From assembly GCF_030867145.1 (NCBI RefSeq), contig NC_134420.1:43668912-43732911 (forward strand): a stretch of DNA of 64,000 nt, in the 5' to 3' direction. The notes beneath the pieces are model-generated. The model worked only from the letters and a program-made list of their open reading frames with translations. It was not told the DNA's origin and did not search any database. This DNA is from Opisthocomus hoazin (taxonomy: Eukaryota > Chordata > Aves > Opisthocomiformes > Opisthocomidae). The position numbers and the translations under genes were made by a program. Shown one piece after another: positions 52,701-64,000 of this stretch. The stretch's first letter is position 1, and every line of letters starts with the position of its first letter.

Positions 52701-55060
52701 TACTTTTAAGTTGTTATAGATCATCAGGAACACACTGGTTTATACAAATAATAATATTTTATGAGGTCTATGGTTTTTATTTTCGCATTGACATGCATCT
52801 ATAGGGAGTAACACTACCCCACCAGAAAATGTCAGCAGCAAAGATTCCTTCCAACAACCTCTGAAGTAGTCTTACTCAAGAAACTACGAACTTCCTGTAG
52901 GTTTTTGCTGCATGGTGACTAGTTCTTGTTAAAACAGATTTCTCTTAAAAAGCCCCAGGTGCCCAGGAAAGATTCCTAAGTACCCATGACGAATATTAGT
53001 AAGGTTCATGTCTCAAGAATATCTGCTGCTGAGACCACCTAAATCTCTTGCAGATTCCTACTACTTTCCCAGTGATTTTGGTTAAGCCATTTAAAACTTC
53101 AAATAAGATATAAACAGCATAACCTCCTTCTAATAGAGTTAGTCATGATATCTCTAAACCATAACATCTGCCTCTTTTCGGACAGTTTAAAAGACAGCTA
53201 GCAAAATGACATTTCTGCTTTTATTTACCAGATCTACAATTACTTCTGAGATTACCAAGACAGAAATAGGCATTTCTCCTATAGTTAATTTATGCTGTGC
53301 TGAGCAACTTATACTACAATTAACCTTATACTGAGAGGCTAATAATGCAATACACACAGATGCACTTCAGCCAAATGCAGAATCCGTGAGATGACACATA
53401 TTCCCTCTGAGTAAAATGTTCTGGTTTCCCAGACCACGCTGCAGAAACTAGTTCTTATGGATCCACCTGCCTCTTCCGAACAAGGAGAGAAATGTTTCAA
53501 GAACAACGTGAAAGTCAAACAGTGGAAACACCTAGGGACAGGCTTTTTTAAAAAAAAAAACTCTCTTCAGATTTGTTGAATGAACTCATAAGCCCTTTAA
53601 ACACGCCAGAACTTTGACTTTTAAAAAGTTATGAGCCTGACTGTATTTAGCCCCTTAAGTTGTAGCAGTCTTTAAGCAGGACAAAAGACAAAGTGAAAAA
53701 AACCCAAGGGCTAAATAGCTGACACCTGCACAGATGAGTTATTCTAGTGCAGGTTACCCATAAACAGTGACAACCACAGTGGGACAGTGCATCCCAAAGG
53801 GCAGCCTTCGCGGCTCGCAGACCGACCTGGGCGGTATGCACAGCAGGTAGCCCAAAGAGCCTGCAGAGTCTTCTCCTGACAGAAGACTATGGGAGGAAAA
53901 GGGGGAAATTCCAATATTTCCCTCAAACTGTGTGGTGGTCTACATCCTAAACTTCATTTACGGTTAGTGGTCCGAGAAAACAAAAAAATCATCAGAACTC
54001 CTGCTGCCCCAGTCCCATTGCTCTGCCTGGCCTTTCCTCTCCAAGTGTCTGCCATCACACAGTGGATGAGGTGCACAGCTGAGCCCACCGCCACGTCTGC
54101 AGCACTCCTGTGAAGCAATATTTAAGCAAGGGCAGATAATGCCACAGAGAGAACCATAAAATTAGCAGGGAAGAAGGTGCTCTGTGGTGGAATAGCCGAG
54201 CCCCCAAAGGGCTGGCAGCCCAGGGAAGGGCCAGCGTCGGAGCACGGGGGGAAATGGCCACATGCTGAGCCCGGCCTCCTGCGCTGCTCACACCTTGCTG
54301 AGAGGACCCAGCACCACCCCTGGGGACGGGGAACAGCGGGGCAAGGAGAAGGCTCTAGAGTGGATACCAGGGACGGGTCAGGAGAGGTGTCTGAAGTGAA
54401 GCTCAGCCTGGTAAAGGAAGAGGGGTGTTTTCCTCAAACGTCTAAATATTTGGTGGTTTTCCTTGTTTTTTCGCCCACTACCCAAATCACTAATTGAATA
54501 TTTATGTCAACCAGCAGCAAATTAACTTGAACTCCCCAAGTTAAGTCACGTCTGCTTTGCCTGTGAGGTAACCGGTAAGCGACTTCCCCGACTCTAACCC
54601 GACTCACTGGTCCTCCTACTCCTGCTGCCCCCGCTTCCCGCTCCCGGCCGGGGCCGAGCGGCGACTGGACGGGCGCCCGGGGCCAGCCCCCTGCCGAGCG
54701 GGGGGCCGGACGGCAGCCAGCCTGCGAGGGCAGGCACAGCCAGCGAGCCGCGCCGGGGCCTCTGGCGCAGGCATCACCGGCAGCCGCGCTCCTGCCCTGA
54801 CCCCTCGGACCGGCGGGCGGACCACCGCCTCGGAGACCGCAGCCGCTCGCCCATCCACCCATTCTCTCTCCCCGCTGGCGCCTGCGCGCAGCGTTTTCCT
54901 GCCGCCCCCCGCCCGGCCGAGGGAAGAAGGGGCGATACCGGGGGGATGTTACCTCCGCCCACTCGGGCTCGGAGCCGCGCTCGGGCGGCTTCACCTGCAG
55001 CCGGGCGGACGCGCACTGCTGCAGCAGGGCCCGAGCCAGCGCCGGCCGCGCTGCTGCCAT
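46399..55060 (-). CDS. DTD2: DTD2, D-aminoacyl-tRNA deacylase 2 (animal-specific tRNA deacylase, ATD), complete, 3 exons
   Basis: A tRNA-proofreading deacylase of the DTD fold. The chordate enzyme (ATD) removes L-alanine wrongly attached to tRNA-Thr carrying a G4-U69 pair. Exons: 55060-54953, 48821-48752, 46724-46399 (stop TGA at 46401-46399), giving 167 codons against 168 residues in human. It starts [20 protein letters not shown], continues [19 protein letters not shown] and ends [10 protein letters not shown]. Diagnostic motifs are visible. PQATLGG stands where canonical DTD has an SQFTL-type motif, and NGP near the C-terminus is the Gly-Pro motif that is trans in ATD. Phases agree at both junctions and all splice sites are GT-AG. 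The start codon has G at -3 and +4 and lies in a CpG island. The gene follows HEATR5A on the same strand, as in other vertebrates. Confidence 0.96.
46725..48751 (-). other. DTD2: DTD2 intron 2
   Basis: A 2.0-kb intron with donor GTATGA and acceptor TTTGCAG. I see no gene or mobile element in it. Confidence 0.85.
48752..48821 (-). CDS. DTD2: DTD2 coding exon 2 (residues 37-60)
   Basis: 70 bases after acceptor TTTCATAG. It encodes [20 protein letters not shown] and PKI, plus one base of a Val codon, at donor GTATGA. It is too short to stand out as an open frame; I found it from the conserved protein and the splice sites. Confidence 0.95.
50661..50943 (+). mobile_element. CR1 LINE, 5'-truncated 3' end
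   Basis: About 283 bases of the 3' end of a chicken-repeat-1 (CR1) non-LTR retrotransposon. The plus strand still reads as a C-terminal remnant of the CR1 ORF2 protein ([20 protein letters not shown], then [16 protein letters not shown]) and stops at a TAG. Next come the family's 3' UTR block (GTTGGACTAGATGACC, GAGGTCCCTTCCAA) and the terminal octamer repeat. The element is severely truncated at its 5' end, as most avian CR1 copies are, and cannot move by itself. It lies in DTD2 intron 1 in antisense orientation. Confidence 0.95.
50922..50943 (+). repeat. CR1 terminal octamer repeat (ATTCTGTG)
   Basis: ATTCTGTG is repeated in tandem (two full copies and a partial third) at the extreme 3' end of the CR1 fragment. 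CR1 elements end in this short repeat instead of a poly-A tail, so it marks the 3' boundary of the insertion. Confidence 0.93.
54953..55060 (-). CDS. DTD2: DTD2 coding exon 1 (residues 1-36)
   Basis: 108 bases, from the ATG at 55060 to EPEWAE, ending in phase 0 at donor GTAACA. It is GC-rich, with an Ala/Arg-rich N-terminus. Reading on past the donor stays open to 54434 because the island lacks stop codons, but this is intronic. Confidence 0.94.
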
Positions 55061-55380
55061 GCCGGCCCCGCGCGACCTAGAGGGCGGGGCGGGCGTGCGC
55101 CGTGCTGGCGCCGCTCACTGACGCCGGGCGACGCCTTCCCGCCGCCGCGGGCTGCCGGCTTCGGGGCTCGGCGCGGCTCGGCCGCCCGACGCTGGGGGCC
55201 CGCGGGCGGCTGGAGGGAGGAGCGGGCGGTTGGGGAACCGCGGGCGCGGCAGCCCGGGCCTGTCACCGGCGCCCAGGGCGAGTCTCGGGACGGGGTCTGC
55301 AGGGCGGCAGCGGCCTTGCCGTGCCGGTACCTGTGCTGCGGGGCGGGCACAGCGGGGCCCGGCAGCTGCCGGCCCCTGCC

Positions 55381-55395
55381 GGGGGGGGGGGGGGG
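55381..55395. repeat. 15-base G run at the edge of the DTD2 CpG island
   Basis: An uninterrupted run of 15 G on the plus strand, followed by CAGCGGGGGCACAGG. It is a simple repeat with potential to form a G-quadruplex on the plus strand. Confidence 0.85.
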
Positions 55396-55430
55396 CAGCG
55401 GGGGCACAGGCTTCGGCTCAGGACAACCAA

Positions 55431-58400
55431 AGCATGTCTGGGTTCGCCGGTGCCCCGCAGCTGGCAGGGTTTTGTTTCCTTTTATTGATGAGAAACTGAG
55501 AATCTGCTTGTCTTCTGGCAGGGAAACGTTACGTGCTCGGGGTAGCAACAGTATGCAGTGGAGTTTCTGCATGAAAAAGAGAATTACTAATCTCAGTATT
55601 GTTTGTCACTTGCTGCTTTAAAAAACAGGTGATGTTTGTGTTTCAGGTGACTGAGGTGAACTATCAAGCTGGAGCATTGCTCTGCAAGGCTACTGCTTTG
55701 GAGCAGGGGGAACAGAAAATAATGCAGTTAAAAGGGATCTGGATAGCTAAGGATCAAAATCATATCTGAAAAAAAAGTGCATAGTTCTGAAATGAGATTC
55801 CATTGCTAATGGGAAAAGTTGAAGTATTGCAACTGCCTCTGTTATTTGTCAGGCTTTTGGATGTACCCCGATACTCACTGAGCAGCCCTGAAAGGAGAAG
55901 AGCTGTGCCCTCCGCCCGTCCAGAGATTCTGACAGACGCAAGTTTTGAACAACACTGGCTTCAGCAAAGTCAGGGTAGAGTGATGCAGAACTCGGCACTT
56001 CTGTCTGAATTCATTTTAAGACTAAAGATTTTATTCTTACAGCCATGTTTAAAAAAAAAACAAACATAGCAGTGTAGGCAAGAAACCAAATTTTATTACC
56101 AGGCCTCAGTCATAGCATAAGATTACTGAAGATTACTATTGCACAGCAAGGGGCAATATGAACTCATGAACAGGCAGTGTGCACATAGGGATGTATTTGG
56201 CTTCTGTCTGTTATTTTAAAACGCCATTCTCTCTTGCATGAGTGTTCAGTGAGGCCGTTCTTCCCAAAGCAAACCTTTGTGGAAGAAGAGGAGATTGCAC
56301 TAGGTGGTTAGTGCATAACCTAGCTGACTTTTGCTAGCTGTAGGGTATTGTTAAGTGTGAGCTGTTTTTATTTAAACTCAGCTAATTTTATTTAAAATAC
56401 CTTCGGTTCATTTACTCTAAAGCTGTATCCCCAAACTCATTAAGAAGAGTTTAATGAGGTAGAAATCCATCTAAAATTAGGGGTTTTTCCATATATATTT
56501 GTGATATAAATAGGTTGTTAAGGAAAATGGATTATACTACAGTCTGAGCAAATTATGTAAGCGGATTATAAAGGGATATTAATATACAAAGATGCTGATT
56601 ATTCTTTGTTGCAATACTATCATTTACACCAGGATTTGATGGAGAACATTTATTCATGTGCAAGTTTCAACAAAAATGCCTGTGAAACAGTGCATAGAAA
56701 AATTAGTATGACATCATTGTTTATTTATGGATTCTTGGTGCAATTATGTCATATTTTCCTTGGGAATTCAAATTCATTTTGTTGTAATGCATCTTGAATT
56801 TCTTGAATCTTATTGGCCCATAGGTTAAGGGCCTCTCTTTGTATGCCTAAGAATTATAGTGAATTTGTTGGTTAAATTTTAGACAAGAGTTTGGATTTGA
56901 TTGTGGGTTCTATATAGAAAAGAACCTCCTGACATCTAAAGAACATATCCATGCATAAAATTTATTGATATTTTTATCAGTTGTTATATAAAGACATTTT
57001 TCTGCATGGTTTGGATTTGACAGCTGTCCCAGAATATTTCTTGTAACCTCTCTGCTTGTTGTCACTGGAGCAGAGAGTAGGTATTTGAAGAATGGTATCC
57101 AGAAGACATTTCTGGTTATTTTCACATCAATTCCATTTCAGCGGGGCAGATGGCAGTACGAACCATTCCTCACAAATGTCAGTGGACATGTGTTTTCCTC
57201 ACCCTTTGTGTGAATGGTCATGCATATTTCATGTACGTTTAATGGAATGAATCCTTTTGTGAAGAGGGGGGTGGGTGCTGGGAACTCTGCTTCTGCAGGG
57301 ACTTGGCTTTCTCCTGTTTTATCAGAGGATGAAATGCTAGAGGTCTTTTGGTACCAAAATGATCTCAAGTAGCCTTGAATTCTTTTTCTTTTTTGTTGTT
57401 AATATTGAGTTTGGTTTTGCATACCATTTGGCAGGGGCAGTGGTTGACTGGAACTTTGAAGGGACAAGATGCATCTGGGATGTTATTCCTTTGTCTACAG
57501 TGTCTGAAACCATGATCAAAAGTCTTTCAAGCAGCTATCATCACATCAACGGAGTGCCCCCAGGTAGTGTCATGTGTTTTGAAGAGAAATTATACAAAGC
57601 TGGAGTGGCACTTAAGACAGTAATGATACAAAACAGGTTGCTGGTAATGGTTATATCTTAATGGAACTACCTCTTGTGAGGCAGAAGTAGCTGAAAGGCT
57701 GCAGAGTGTCAAGGGAAGAATTAGATTTCGACATTTTATTTTCTCCATTGTTGAGTGTGGAACTCTCTTCCCACACATACAAAGATTAAAAAAAAAAAAA
57801 AAAAGGAAAGAAGAGAAGTAGCAGGGCACATATAAGGAAAGAAAGAGTACTTAGTTAAATCATGTAGTAACATTTAGTAAAGAATCACAGGTGGATGCCA
57901 CTACGGCCATGAAGGGTGAGACAGAACTAATGGACTCTGCTGCGCTAGCTGGTAGAGGTTGCTGTTAGAACATCTTTCATCATCAGAGATGGCCTGGAAG
58001 GTGGTATTTGCAACAATGAATTGCAAATTTCCATCACGAGATAAAGAAAATTCCACAAAATACTTTGTAAGCTGGGATTAATGTTTAAATAAAGTACACT
58101 TTTTAATTTGACCATGCTGAAAAAACAGTTCCCCAAAGAAAGAAAGATATTGCATATCTTTAGTCGAAGATGTTAAAACTGCCACAAGACAGCTCAGAAT
58201 AAGTGTTTTGTTTTTTGAAATGATGTTTACAATCTTACGTCCTAAACTGAGTCAAGTCCTTTGCTTTCTGTTGGACAGTGATCCCTTTTTCTTTTCTTTT
58301 GCTCCCAGTTTACTTATTTTGCTTCTGTTTTTGAGCTACTTAGCCTACTCATACCATCTGTGATGAGCTATCTGGCTCTTTATATTTGGTGATTTTTTTT

Positions 58401-61400
58401 TTTGTTTTGTTTGTAGCCTGTTTCTCACTCTAGTTCAAGACCCACTTAAGCTTTTTTCTTTCTACAGTCTCAGAATTGCTAGCTGAAATGCCAATTAGCT
58501 GGAAGAGAGACGATATTGCTGAACAGCAATGTGGGTGTAGAGAGGATTAGGTGGTGGTGTTAGAATCTTTTTATTGTCTAAGTAGCAGACGCATTATGAC
58601 AACTATTTAGTACTGACTTCTCTATTACTCAAAGCACTCTCCAGACACTAAGGTCAGCAGTATGTCTGTCTGCCTCCCAACCATGCTTCTCCTTCCTCCG
58701 GAGGCATTTACATCAGGAAAGCAGAAAGAAGGCATGAAGAATTTCCCTAGTACAAGTCAAACAGCAGAAACAAGATGGAATTGCAGTCCTGTCACTCGAA
58801 GACCACAAGTATTGCACAATGCCAGTGTAAAGCTGCCAGAAGTAGCTCTTCCAGAGAAGACATGTGGTGAAGACTATTATCAGCTTTGCCTTCCAAACAG
58901 ACCCCCAGATCTGTTTAGCCTCCAAAAGAAGCACTGCAGGCTTCTAAGGGAAGGTGACTGAGAGGAAGAGATGGCACTGTGATTTTTATCTTTCTGATTT
59001 GCACCATAGCTCTGAGGAAGGTCATGACTTCTTCAGCCCCAGGTCTTGTAGCTTCAGAGTTGACATACCTCTTTAGCTCTTCCAGCAGAGTCCCTTTACT
59101 GTCCCTACAAATGTCAGAATTGTTTCCATTGAAGGCTGGTGTTGCTGTTGTGGAAGAGCAATCCCATGACTTTAGCAGTTGATTTTATGCGTGTTTAAAG
59201 TATGCAGCAAAAATAAAATACACTGTTAAAGATAGATCAGTGCGGTTTTTTTTAGTCCTTTGCACAATTACAAAACAGATACTGAAATTGTTAATTTAGA
59301 GTAATCAAAAGTTAATTAAATTTCTGAACAAAATAACAGATTCGGTGTGAAGGCTGTGTCAGGTACAATTACAACTTTTCCAAGTGAGAAGAAGAAATTT
59401 GGCTCTGTTGGAAAAAAAGGTAGCCAGATAAAGGCACACAATCTGCTTGCTTACTGTGATTGCCTAAAGGAAATAAGAAGGCTGTTGTTAATCACAGTTT
59501 CTTTCTGTCCAGGTGTCAGGCATGTTCAGTTGCCTGTGACATTTTAACTACTGTATCTTTTCCCTGCTTGGGTGTCTCCCATACCAAACTTCTGTCTGCA
59601 TGATTGGCAGACATGAATGTTTTAAGGACTTTCGTATCCTGCTCCAATGAAATCAACAGAGCAGTGGGAGTAGCCTACCTACAGTATGTACCATAGGGTC
59701 TAAGTGTAACACCTCATACTGGTTTGAAGCGGTACAATTTTTTTCATAGAACTAGGAAGCTACAGTCCTGAACCTTTCTTGTGCAGAGCCAACCTTGAGG
59801 TTTCAGCACAATGCTAAATTCTGGAACTCAGAGGGAGGTTGCACAGAGCCACCAAACTGAGTCTGTGAGGAGTCCCTCAAAGGTCAGCAGCTTTCTGCTC
59901 TCACTTAGGACTAGTCCTGCCAGATCCAGGCTGATCCCCGCAGGCGTATCCAAGTGTCTTTGTACTTGCTTCCCTGGTCTGCTGAGTTTGGGATCTGGGT
60001 TCTACACAGCAGGGAGCATGGAAGCAGCTTGGATGTAGGAGAGTAACTGAAGCAGTGATGGGGGAAAAAGCACCCACCTTGCTATAAAAGACTAACGTTA
60101 TGGTCAGAGGGCCCGGAGCAAACAGGGAGGAGCAGGAATGCTGAATGACAGCCTGCCGCTGTACAGGCTGTTTTTTTCATTTTCAATGAGAAAGTTTGAT
60201 GGTAATGTGAGGATGTTGCTATAGACAAAAATGCATCAATAACTTCTAGGAGCTGGAATCTGGGATTCCATGCTTTCAATACATGCCATATGTAAAATTA
60301 TTAGAGTATTGGCATAAAGCCTCATGTTATTAAAAATGTACATGGACTGAGACGTGACTCTTTCTGCTCCTTTCACAAACAGTATGAGAGTTCATTTATT
60401 ATTCTCTATATACCTGGAGGACTTCTTGTTTCCAGTTACTGTTGAGTGTATAGGCATAATCAGGCTGCATGTCATTATTTTGCATTTATATGGATGACTT
60501 TCAAAATAAAACTCTTACCACAGCTTCAGGCCAAAAGCTTTCTCCTTGAGCCACAGCTCCTATCGTTTTTTTTCCCTTCAGGTATACTGATCCTTAGCTA
60601 GTCAGGCAAGCATGCACACAAATGATAGGTCACTAGGAAATTCTCTGAATAGCAAACCTCTGAAGTCATCCAGTGCTGTTTGCCATGCATCATGATAAAA
60701 CTGGATAAGTTTGAGGAGGCACTAATTGTATGCTTGCTCTTTCATTTATCGGTTGTTGGAGCTGTTGTTCCCAGAACATGGCAACCTCTTTCACAGCATA
60801 GTCCAACAGGATTGCCAGAGCTCAATGAGCCAAGCAGGGCTGATGGCTTTTGGCATTTTACTCCCTTCGATGTAAGAACATTGCATTACAACACACAAGG
60901 TATCTCGCTTTGCCATAGCACAGCATCGTATACAGACACAGTGATGTTGATCTATGGGCTTTTCTTAAAATTGTATTTTGGGAACTCTTTCAAATGGCAA
61001 ATGTAGGACTTTCATTTACCATCAGCCTTTAGTTTTTGATGGTACATAATCCCTTCATAATTTTAACCAACATAAATAGAAGGTGATCTTGTTTCTCCTC
61101 AGGTTTTGTGGGAAAAAAGCAGATGTTTAATGCATTAAGCTAAATAATAGAAGATTGTAAATTCTAATGAATATTCATGGAGTCAAATAAGATAATAGAC
61201 CACGTGTCAAGAAATAATGTGGCTTCCTGCTATGACTTCCAGCATGGCTTAACGTGTTTCAAAGAGCTTCCAGTGTCAAGAATTGTTTTTTAATATTTAA
61301 TTTTCACACTTTCTTTAAGCACGGATTTTTTTAATGCATGTTTCTGAACTCATTTGGGATGATATTATTACTTTATTATTTGATACCTCAGAAGCACTGC

Positions 61401-64000
61401 AATGATGAAAAGGAGATTTTTCACGTAATCTTTGACTGTCTTTTTTTCAAGCTGCCAAGGGGTCACAGTTTCTTTCTTTTACAATAGATGCTAAATAGCT
61501 GCTACAGAGTGGAAGTAAAACACTTTATCTTCAATATTTGATGTTCTAACAGAATAGAAGAAGGGTATTTGGTATAACTTTTTCTTAAAGAGGCTTTTAT
61601 TTCATAGATAATTCTTGGAACTGCTGGAGGCTTACATTTTTATGAACAACTAGGTAAAACAATTACTCTGTAACTTGTGATATTTTAATATTAATTACAG
61701 ATATTTAATCTTTCCCTGGATACTCTGTTGCCCAGAGAAGAAAAAATAACTGTCTTATAGTGACAGTCTGGGTGAGGGCCACAGCCAGATTAAAAAAAAA
61801 AAAAAAAAAAAAAAAAATCTTCATTTTGGTGCCCACAAATTAATTCCAGCAGAAATACGAGGTGTTTTAGCTCCTGTTGTAGAAAACACAGAACTAACTA
61901 ATGCACTCTGAAGCTTAGAGAATGACTCTGTTCACCTTCAGGTGAATGTCTAGGCTACATCTATACTAGGAAGTTAATCAATTGCAGGAAATATTCTTGG
62001 CCACTGCAACTCATTTTACTTTTAACAGTTCCTGACATACTTTAGGTCAGGGCTCACTCATTAATGAAAAAAAATCTGGTCCTGGTTCAGCAGTTAAGAT
62101 GGGCCAGAGCCCATTCTCAAGAGGAAGGTTGCACGACATCACCCTGCTTTGCAAACCTCCTTTCTCTAACGACTCTCAGAAGTCCTAAATTTGAGCTAAT
62201 AAGCCAAGTGCCGAATTCAACAATAACTTAGTGTCAAAAATATTGTGTATTTTCTATCAATAGTCTCTCTATTTCCTGTAATACTGACATTTCCTCATGT
62301 CTAAGTTTGATTAAATTAGTATTTTAAAAGGCACAGTGCAGTCCTTTAGTGGCAGTAATTAGAAGAATGCAAATTACATTTAGTCCTGCGATAGAGTTGG
62401 GTTTTAGACTTTAGTTTCAAGATCCACAGGCCTAGAGCTTTCATGAAGAATTCACTAGAAAACTACCTTCCTCTGAACCAATTACAGTAAGAAACCTAGC
62501 TACTTTGCTGTGGGGAGCCATGAGCCCAGTCCCTCCATGCCCAGTGAGCTGGGGTGGAAAAGAAAGCAAAGATAAATTCTCTGAATCGAGAGGAACTTGC
62601 TGAGCTTCGTGTAAAAGTTAATCCTCAAAGGTGCTCTCCGTTAGGCTGTATTTCCTTGGTCTAAGCTTCCTATAAAGGAGAAAATAGGCAAGTTATAAAC
62701 ATGCCTATCTTCGGGCTCTGTGCTAGGAACATCAGCTGGCTCGATTCTGCCTATCGCAGCCTGCTTTTTGTCATTAGAGGACGTTAGCATCATTAAAAAT
62801 CTGAGACACTGTGTCTCTCTTCTTTTGGGGAGTAAATCACTAATAGTAACACTTCGGCATAGGAGATTAGAAATCAGGAACTCCAGATTATATTGCTGGA
62901 TCTGCCTCTGGCTCAGTGTAAAACCCTGAATAAGAGCTACTTTCCTTTACAGTTGAGGATTAACCAGAGGATTGCATTCCAAGAATCAGCTGCTCTGGCT
63001 CCACAGTGCTGGAGTGCCTCATAGTTTTACATGATAGTGCTTCAAACAGGGTGCACGGACACAAGAAGTGTTCTTGGATCATACTTATTTTCAGCTGAGA
63101 TGATTGGTCCTTGCACACTGAAATGCTCTGGAGCAGGTTGGTGCTGGTATAATTGTGTAAGTGGTCTATATACGTCCAGAGTTCATCAGTGCCCTTCTGA
63201 AATATATTCCACTGCTAGTGTACTGGGAATTATAAGTATTGAGTGGTCATGGAGCAAAACTGAACTGGTTGGGAACATGAACCAGATTTTCAAAATAATT
63301 ACTAAACCCCAAGCCCACTAAAAGTTGATGTCATGTCTCAATCATCCTCATTGGTCAAGTAAGATTAATTTACTATACAGAACTCATTTAGGCTCAAGGG
63401 TCTGATGTTAACAAAAATGCCTCCTGTAAAGCATATAAGCTCATTACTGAGAAAAATGAAGAGCAGAATTAAAATGATTTCAGCAACTGAAACTGTAACT
63501 GAATGCCATTATGACTCAGCCCAGTGGTGTCAAATGATTTAGTAAAGCTTTTAGAACAGTGACCATCTTTTTTATTCTGTGTTTGTACAATGTCTAATAC
63601 AATAGGGCTCTTTCTGCCCTGGGACTCTTATAATTGCAATTTAGCTCCATTAGTGGGGCGGGGGGGAGGGGAAGGAAGGACAGAAGAAAGAAAAAATGCC
63701 AGCCTTCCTTCAATGTTTGTAAAATATATGGCAAAGATTAGAAATACTTTAAGAAAAACAATCCTTTGTTTTTCTCTTCAAGTACAGAAATACTGTTAAT
63801 TGGAGTTTATTCCATTCATGCAAGGAATATCTATATATCAGTTCCTAAGAAAAATTATGTGACTTTGTTACTGAAGGTCATATTCAACAAAATAAATCTC
63901 TTCATTTTCTGCACCACTTGCTTAAGGCTGGAAAAATTGCTGTAATATCCACTGCATCTTCACTGTGATGTGACTGTTACTATAGTAAGCAGTATTAACC
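55431..64000. other. Intergenic region right of DTD2, no gene recognised
   Basis: About 8.6 kb of AT-rich sequence with simple repeats: A runs at about 57788-57804 and 61792-61817, and a G-rich stretch at 63653-63675. In other vertebrates NUBPL follows in this direction. I searched by eye for its conserved P-loop region and found nothing, so it presumably lies further right. Open frames of 60-108 codons here resemble no known protein. Confidence 0.55.
61792..61817. repeat. Poly-A run, 26 bases
   Basis: 26 consecutive A on the plus strand. The flanking sequence shows no recognisable retroposed gene copy to its left and I found no clear target-site duplication, so it is listed as a simple repeat only. 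Confidence 0.85.

Larger units (their letters stand above)
48822..54952 (-). other. DTD2: DTD2 intron 1
   Basis: A 6.1-kb intron with donor GTAACA at 54952 and acceptor TTTCATAG at 48822. It holds one CR1 fragment (50661-50943). Otherwise it is AT-rich without recognised features until the CpG island begins near 54.55 kb. Confidence 0.85.
54550..55430. promoter_or_regulatory. DTD2: CpG island and promoter of DTD2
   Basis: About 0.9 kb of CpG-dense sequence covering DTD2 exon 1 and its upstream flank. An Sp1-type GC box (GGGCGGGGC) lies at 55082-55090, about 25 bases upstream of the ATG, followed by a GCGTGCGCCGTGC stretch resembling an NRF1 half-site. No TATA box is seen. The transcription start is probably within about 100 bases upstream of 55060. 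The island extends some 350 bases beyond the ATG, so divergent transcription to the right is possible but not shown. Confidence 0.8.

Noticed and set aside
54991-55572. 193-codon minus-strand frame overlapping DTD2 exon 1 in another frame
   Set aside because: It is a shadow frame of the GC-rich island; the conserved DTD2 protein is in a different frame from the ATG at 55060.
61700-61817. Poly-A run as the tail of a processed pseudogene
   Set aside because: The sequence to its left does not read as any recognisable transcript, and I found no target-site duplication or polyadenylation hexamer in the expected place.
55431-64000. NUBPL first exon expected to the right of DTD2
   Set aside because: No P-loop GKGGVGKS-like sequence or other NUBPL block was found on either strand; the gene is probably outside the window.
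46725-64000. GPR33, which lies near DTD2 in mammals
   Set aside because: No seven-transmembrane open frame of about 330 codons exists in this part of the window.

Overview
The window is vertebrate nuclear DNA, almost certainly from a bird. The genes are split into short exons by GT-AG introns. Background sequence is AT-rich, interrupted by two sharp CpG islands. Interspersed repeats are sparse. The clear mobile elements are a 5'-truncated CR1 LINE ending in the octamer repeat typical of avian CR1, and a solo LTR of a type I recognise from bird (probably neoavian) endogenous retroviruses. I cannot name the species.

Layout, left to right. (1) Positions 1-36.6 kb hold the 5' half of HEATR5A on the minus strand. 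I could place 17 consecutive coding exons, from the start codon at 26668 down to a donor at 53. They total 2705 coding bases (codons 1-901 plus two bases), and every exon joins its neighbour in frame. The gene continues beyond the left edge. A non-coding first exon probably lies in the CpG island at 35.8-36.9 kb, with a candidate donor at 36388, which leaves a first intron of about 9.7 kb. (2) Positions 36.9-46.4 kb are intergenic and hold the solo LTR (38407-39078), a perfect 28-bp tandem duplication (43519-43574) and several unrecognised open frames. (3) Positions 46.4-55.06 kb hold a complete three-exon DTD2 gene on the minus strand (167 codons plus stop). Its promoter lies in a second CpG island at 54.55-55.43 kb, and the CR1 copy sits in its first intron, antisense to the gene. 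(4) Positions 55.4-64 kb are intergenic; I found simple repeats but no convincing gene.

The order HEATR5A then DTD2, both on one strand, matches what I know of this neighbourhood in other vertebrates (human chromosome 14q12, next to NUBPL). The two products work separately. HEATR5A is a large HEAT-repeat scaffold of clathrin/AP-1 endosomal traffic. DTD2 is a tRNA-proofreading deacylase.

I looked for an undescribed system and found none. The window reads as an ordinary two-gene avian locus. The observations most worth checking are splice-site details, promoter placement, the LTR, and a few long unexplained open frames.
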